Shown here: positions 40,807 to 44,720 of the stretch, piece by piece | Numbering within the stretch: position 1 is the stretch's first letter | How the letters are laid out: each line of letters starts with the position of its first letter | From: Gammaproteobacteria bacterium | GTDB taxonomy: Bacteria; Pseudomonadota; Gammaproteobacteria; Pseudomonadales; Pseudomonadaceae | Length of the DNA stretch: 44,720 nt | Reading direction: 5' to 3' | Assembly: GCA_012719655.1 (NCBI GenBank) | Contig: JAAXZZ010000141.1 | Span: 1 to 44,720, forward strand | The notes under the pieces: generated by a model | The model's database searches: none | What the model saw: the letters and a program-made list of their open reading frames with translations, nothing else | What the model was told of the DNA's origin: nothing | Position numbers and translations under genes: made by a program

Positions 40807-43610
40807 TACACCTTCTCCGGCAGTTTCACACTGTGACCAATACGGCCTAAGCCACTCAAAATCAACAAAGTGCCGCCAACTACAGTCAAATACACACCTA
40901 AGTCAAATACCATTGCTGAAGCCAATTCAATCTCGCCAATCAACGGCAGATTAAAGTGCCCAAAACTTGAGGTTAAGAAGGGATAACCCAAGAGCAAACT
41001 CACCAGCCCTGTGGCTGTTGCTATCAAGACGCCACTGGCAGCAAGGTTTGGAAAACGCACGCCCATGCGGGTTTGCACCCAACGCTGTCCATACGCCACC
41101 TGCAAGAGAATCAATGCCACTGCGGTAATCAAACCAGCAATAAAACCACCGCCAGGCTCGTTGTGCCCACGCAAAAAAATAAACACTGACACCAATAGCG
41201 CCAATGGCAAAATCAAGCGCGCCAGCATGCCAAGCATCATGGGGTAAGCTTCGCTCGACCAAGCGCGACCTTGATGATCAACGCGCGAGCGCGGTAACCA
41301 CATGCCTTTCAACAGGGCTACGGTAGCAATCGCCGTTATGGCTAAAACGCTGATCTCACCTAAGGTATCAAAACCACGGAAGTCGACTAAAATAACATTA
41401 ACCACGTTAGTACCGCCGCCACCCGTCAGACTGTTAGCCAAGAAAAAGTCCGCAATACTTTGATAAGGCCGGGTCAACACGGCAAAGGTTAGAACCGCCA
41501 TTAATACCCCGCAGCTGGCGGCAATACTAAAATCCCGTAAATGCAACAAACTGCTCGACTCAGCAGGCGCTTTTGCAGGTAAAAAGTACACCACTAACAG
41601 CATCAGCAAGATGGTCACAACTTCTACCACCAATTGCGTTAAGGCAAGATCAGGCGCCGAGAAGCGGGCGAACACCATGGCTACGACTAAACCGACCACA
41701 CTCAGCATTAATAGCGCAGTCAGACGCTGACGATGAAAACCCATCGTCAATAAAGCAGAACCTGCCATCACCAACAACCCTAAAGCTGTTAGTGGATCAA
41801 CGGCGGTTAACTCAACCTCTCCGGTGATTCTCGACAAAGGGGTTAAGCCGGCTACCAGAACAACAATCACCGCCACCAGTAATAAACTGATATAGCGCTG
41901 CAATGAGCCATTCTCGATACGAGCCAAAGATCGCGAGACTAAGCCATATAAGAAACGCAGTGTATTTTCAAAAAGAACCCGCGCATTGATATCCGGCAAG
42001 CCTTCATACCATCGAAACAGTGGTGCACGCTGGGCATACACGAGAATACCGCCCACCAAAGCAATACAACTCATCAGTAATGGCATATTAAAGCCATGCC
42101 AAATCGCCAAGTTATACTCAGGCAAAGCATGCCCTAAACTCGCTTGCGCTGCAGATGCCAGCAAAGAGTCAACAGTAAAGGCCGGCAGCATCCCCACCAG
42201 CAAGCAGCAAAACACCAGCACTTCCACGGGGATTTTCATATAACGCGGCGGCTCATGTGGCGGAAACTTAGGTAAGTTAATGGGCGTGCCGTTAAAAAAC
42301 ACATCATGGATAAAGCGTAACGAATAGGCCACAGAGAACACACCGGCAATGGTTGCCATGGTCGGTAATAACCAACTGAAACTGCCTAATAAGTGCTGAT
42401 GCAAGGTTTCCGAAAAAAACATTTCTTTACTTAAGAAACCATTTAATAGCGGCACACCGGCCATTGCCGAAGACGCCACCATCGCCAACACGGCCGTGTG
42501 CGGCATGTATTTCCACAATCCGTTAATTTTGCGCATATCGCGACTACCGGTTTCATGATCAATGATGCCGGCGGCCATAAACAGTGACGCTTTAAAAGTA
42601 GCGTGATTAATAATATGGAAAATCGCCGCCACCGGGGCAAAATCAGAATCCAATCCAAAGAGCAAGGTAATCAAGCCCAAATGACTGATCGTTGAATAAG
42701 CCAGCAGCCCTTTTAAGTCATGCTGAAACAGCGCTGTGACCGCGCCAACTAACAAAGTCGTTAAGCCGGTAAAGGTCACCAGATAAAACCACCAGTCCGT
42801 ACCCGACAGCAGCGGGTATAGACGCGCCAGTAGAAATACACCTGCTTTCACCATCGTTGCAGAGTGTAAATAGGCAGAAACCGGTGTTGGCGCTGACATC
42901 GCATGCGGCAGCCAAAAGTGAAACGGAAACTGCGCAGACTTGGTAAATACACCCAGCAGCACTAAAACTAAAGCCACTGGATACAAGCTGTGCGCACGTA
43001 GCACCTCCCCCGCAGCCAAGACATCGCTCAACTCATAACTGCCCACCACATGGCCAATCAGCAAAATACCAGCCAACAAAGCTAAGCCACCACCGCCAGT
43101 GACTGTCAGCGCCATACGTGCGCCTTGTCTAGCAGCAGTTTGTTGACTCCAAAAGCCAATCAGCAAAAAGGAGGAAAGACTGGTGAGCTCCCAAAACATC
43201 AGCATCAGCAATAAGTTGCCGGCCAAAACCAAGCCAAGCATTGAGCCCATAAATAGCAAAAGACAGGCAAAGAAACGCGCCACACGCTCTTGTTCAGACA
43301 AGTAATAACGTGCATAAAGAATGACCAGCAGGCCAATACCAAGAATAAGTAGAGCAAATAAAAAACTCAGGCCATCAAGTTGAAAGCTGAGGTTCAAGCC
43401 AAGCTGGGCAATCCAAGGGTAACTGACAGCAACCACTACGCCATCAAGAACCTGCGCTGCCTGACTCAATAGCAGTGCCAGACCAATAGCTGGCGCTAAT
43501 GCTGCACACACAGCAATTGCAGTACGACCGCGGCGCGCTGCAAGAAAAGGTAATAGAACCGCAAGAAATGGTGAGAACACCAATGCCAGTAAGAGCATAA
43601 CAGCCTCCAT
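40806..43610 (-). CDS. mnhA: Na+/H+ antiporter subunit A/B fusion
   Basis: 934 aa; ND5-like N-terminus (LMFWELTSLSSFLLIGFW; FPFHFWLPHAMSAPTPVSAYLHSATMVKAGVFLLARL) with C-terminal MnhB domain (FLRGHNEPGGGFIAGLI). Confidence 0.95.
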   Translation of the reverse strand: MEAVMLLLALVFSPFLAVLLPFLAARRGRTAIAVCAALAPAIGLALLLSQAAQVLDGVVVAVSYPWIAQLGLNLSFQLDGLSFLFALLILGIGLLVILYARYYLSEQERVARFFACLLLFMGSMLGLVLAGNLLLMLMFWELTSLSSFLLIGFWSQQTAARQGARMALTVTGGGGLALLAGILLIGHVVGSYELSDVLAAGEVLRAHSLYPVALVLVLLGVFTKSAQFPFHFWLPHAMSAPTPVSAYLHSATMVKAGVFLLARLYPLLSGTDWWFYLVTFTGLTTLLVGAVTALFQHDLKGLLAYSTISHLGLITLLFGLDSDFAPVAAIFHIINHATFKASLFMAAGIIDHETGSRDMRKINGLWKYMPHTAVLAMVASSAMAGVPLLNGFLSKEMFFSETLHQHLLGSFSWLLPTMATIAGVFSVAYSLRFIHDVFFNGTPINLPKFPPHEPPRYMKIPVEVLVFCCLLVGMLPAFTVDSLLASAAQASLGHALPEYNLAIWHGFNMPLLMSCIALVGGILVYAQRAPLFRWYEGLPDINARVLFENTLRFLYGLVSRSLARIENGSLQRYISLLLVAVIVVLVAGLTPLSRITGEVELTAVDPLTALGLLVMAGSALLTMGFHRQRLTALLMLSVVGLVVAMVFARFSAPDLALTQLVVEVVTILLMLLVVYFLPAKAPAESSSLLHLRDFSIAASCGVLMAVLTFAVLTRPYQSIADFFLANSLTGGGGTNVVNVILVDFRGFDTLGEISVLAITAIATVALLKGMWLPRSRVDHQGRAWSSEAYPMMLGMLARLILPLALLVSVFIFLRGHNEPGGGFIAGLITAVALILLQVAYGQRWVQTRMGVRFPNLAASGVLIATATGLVSLLLGYPFLTSSFGHFNLPLIGEIELASAMVFDLGVYLTVVGGTLLILSGLGRIGHSVKLPEKV

Positions 43611-43814
43611 GTTGTTCTGCCGGACGAACAGGAGACACCCAGCGTGAAACGTAAAAATACGAATTATTCAGTATCGAGCCAATAATGTCTGCATGCAATA
43701 TATTACAAAATTAGACTATAGCCTTTTATTGCGAAACAGCGCGGTGAATTGGGCAGTAATTTTAAAGTTGACCGTTTTTATTAAACCCGCAACAAGCAAT
43801 CAAAGAGTCTATGT

Positions 43815-43855
43815 ATAAAAACGCCCTGGCAAGTAACAACCTCGCACAGGGCGTA
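43815..43855 (-). terminator. Rho-independent terminator downstream of the glycine-zipper lipoprotein gene
   Basis: Minus strand ACGCCCTG-loop-CAGGGCGT followed by TTTTTAT. Confidence 0.8.
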
Positions 43856-43881
43856 TTCAATCGCAAGACAATCGACAATCG

Positions 43882-44346
43882 TTAAGGTGCTACGCGACTC
43901 TGACCATTGACATTAGTAATGCGTACACGCTGACCAACACGGAACACTTGGTTAGGCTCAACTGCCTGTACATAAGCACGCAATGCACCGTCATCTTCAC
44001 GCACAGTAATCTCTACACCTTGAGTGCGAGTCATGCCTTCTTCTACCGCAGCACCGGCTAAACCACCAGCCACAGCGCCAATCACAGCCGCTACAGCACT
44101 ACCACGCCCACCACCAATGGTACTGCCCGCAACACCACCAACAACTGCACCAGCACCAGCTCCAATGGGTGTTTTAGTGCCCTCAATACGCACGGGACGC
44201 AGCGACTCAATAGTGCCTAGGCGAATGGTTTGTACTTTACGCGCATCCTCGCGCGAATAGGTATCACCACTTAAGCTTGAAGCACAACCACTTAAAAGCG
44301 CGGTAAATGCTGTAAAAGTTATGGCTAAAACAATAGACTTGTGCAT
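43882..44346 (-). CDS. Glycine zipper 2TM domain lipoprotein (SlyB/PcpY-like)
   Basis: Lipobox LLSGCAS; Gly-rich GAGAGAVVGGVAGSTIGGGRGSAVAAVIGAVAGGLAGAAVEE. Confidence 0.9.
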   Translation of the reverse strand: MHKSIVLAITFTAFTALLSGCASSLSGDTYSREDARKVQTIRLGTIESLRPVRIEGTKTPIGAGAGAVVGGVAGSTIGGGRGSAVAAVIGAVAGGLAGAAVEEGMTRTQGVEITVREDDGALRAYVQAVEPNQVFRVGQRVRITNVNGQSRVAP

Positions 44347-44429
44347 CTGTAATACTCCTTAATGTAAGCTTCTTACTGCGTGTTAGACAGCTTAACACTT
44401 TAAATATTACCACCAACCATGAGGGTGCT

Positions 44430-44666
44430 ATGGATTATTTTATTATTGCGATTGCAACCTTGTCAGGTTTGTATTTTCACTGGTGGATTTATGCGCGCAT
44501 TAAGCGCTGGATTAATCGTGACCTTGCCCTCTCCATGGCGCAGGATGATAGTGCCAAGCAAGCTTACATGCTAGAAAAGCTTGCTGAAGCACAGAGATTA
44601 AAAATCAAAAAAACAGAACTGCAGCACTGGCTACAAAAGGCTGCTGATCAATATTCAGCGTCTTGA
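44430..44666 (+). CDS. Small hypothetical membrane-anchored protein
   Basis: 78 aa ORF with an N-terminal TM segment (YFIIAIATLSGLYFHWWIYA), plausible upstream region gagggtgct. Confidence 0.6.
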   Translation: MDYFIIAIATLSGLYFHWWIYARIKRWINRDLALSMAQDDSAKQAYMLEKLAEAQRLKIKKTELQHWLQKAADQYSAS

Positions 44667-44720
44667 GCACTTAGGGTTTAAGGCGATAGACGCTCTCGCA
44701 GCCATTGGTTATCTGCTTGC

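Noticed and set aside
40806-43610. Unusual fusion of antiporter subunits A and B
   Set aside because: MnhA/B (PhaAB) fusions with separate C-G subunits are a known group of multisubunit Na+/H+ antiporters.
44678-44720. Possible minus-strand gene end (...QADNQWLRERLSP stop) at the right window edge
   Set aside because: Only about 14 codons visible; cannot be supported without the flanking sequence.

Overview
The window reads as a core-genome segment of a gammaproteobacterium in or near Pseudomonadaceae. Basis: the metZ-purF-cvpA-dedD-folC-accD-trpF-truA-fimV-asd-leuB-leuD-leuC gene order and the product sequences; this is inference, no database search was run. From left to right: a partial CheB/CheY-like receiver gene and two tandem methyl-accepting chemotaxis proteins; an aromatic amino acid transporter; a CDF cation transporter; a hypothetical protein; a YgiQ-type radical SAM protein; a repeat-rich convergent intergenic region (10.3-11.2 kb); an LLM-class monooxygenase; a MATE transporter; the metZ to leuC block; a divergent LysR regulator; dusC; a thioesterase; the Entner-Doudoroff genes eda, edd and pgl; an RhlE-type helicase; a RarD/EamA transporter; a six-gene Mnh/Pha Na+/H+ antiporter operon; a glycine-zipper lipoprotein and a small membrane protein. 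Most of the window is ordinary. The strongest non-genic signal is a family of five 98-99 nt structured repeats: four at 10382-11065 and one at 30482-30580. Each has a long outer stem whose sequence differs completely between most copies but stays self-complementary, set between conserved flanks. Each also carries two inner hairpins that show GGA in the apical loop with a fixed 23-24 nt spacing. This looks like a covarying RNA or ssDNA element; a RsmA/CsrA-binding role is one testable hypothesis.
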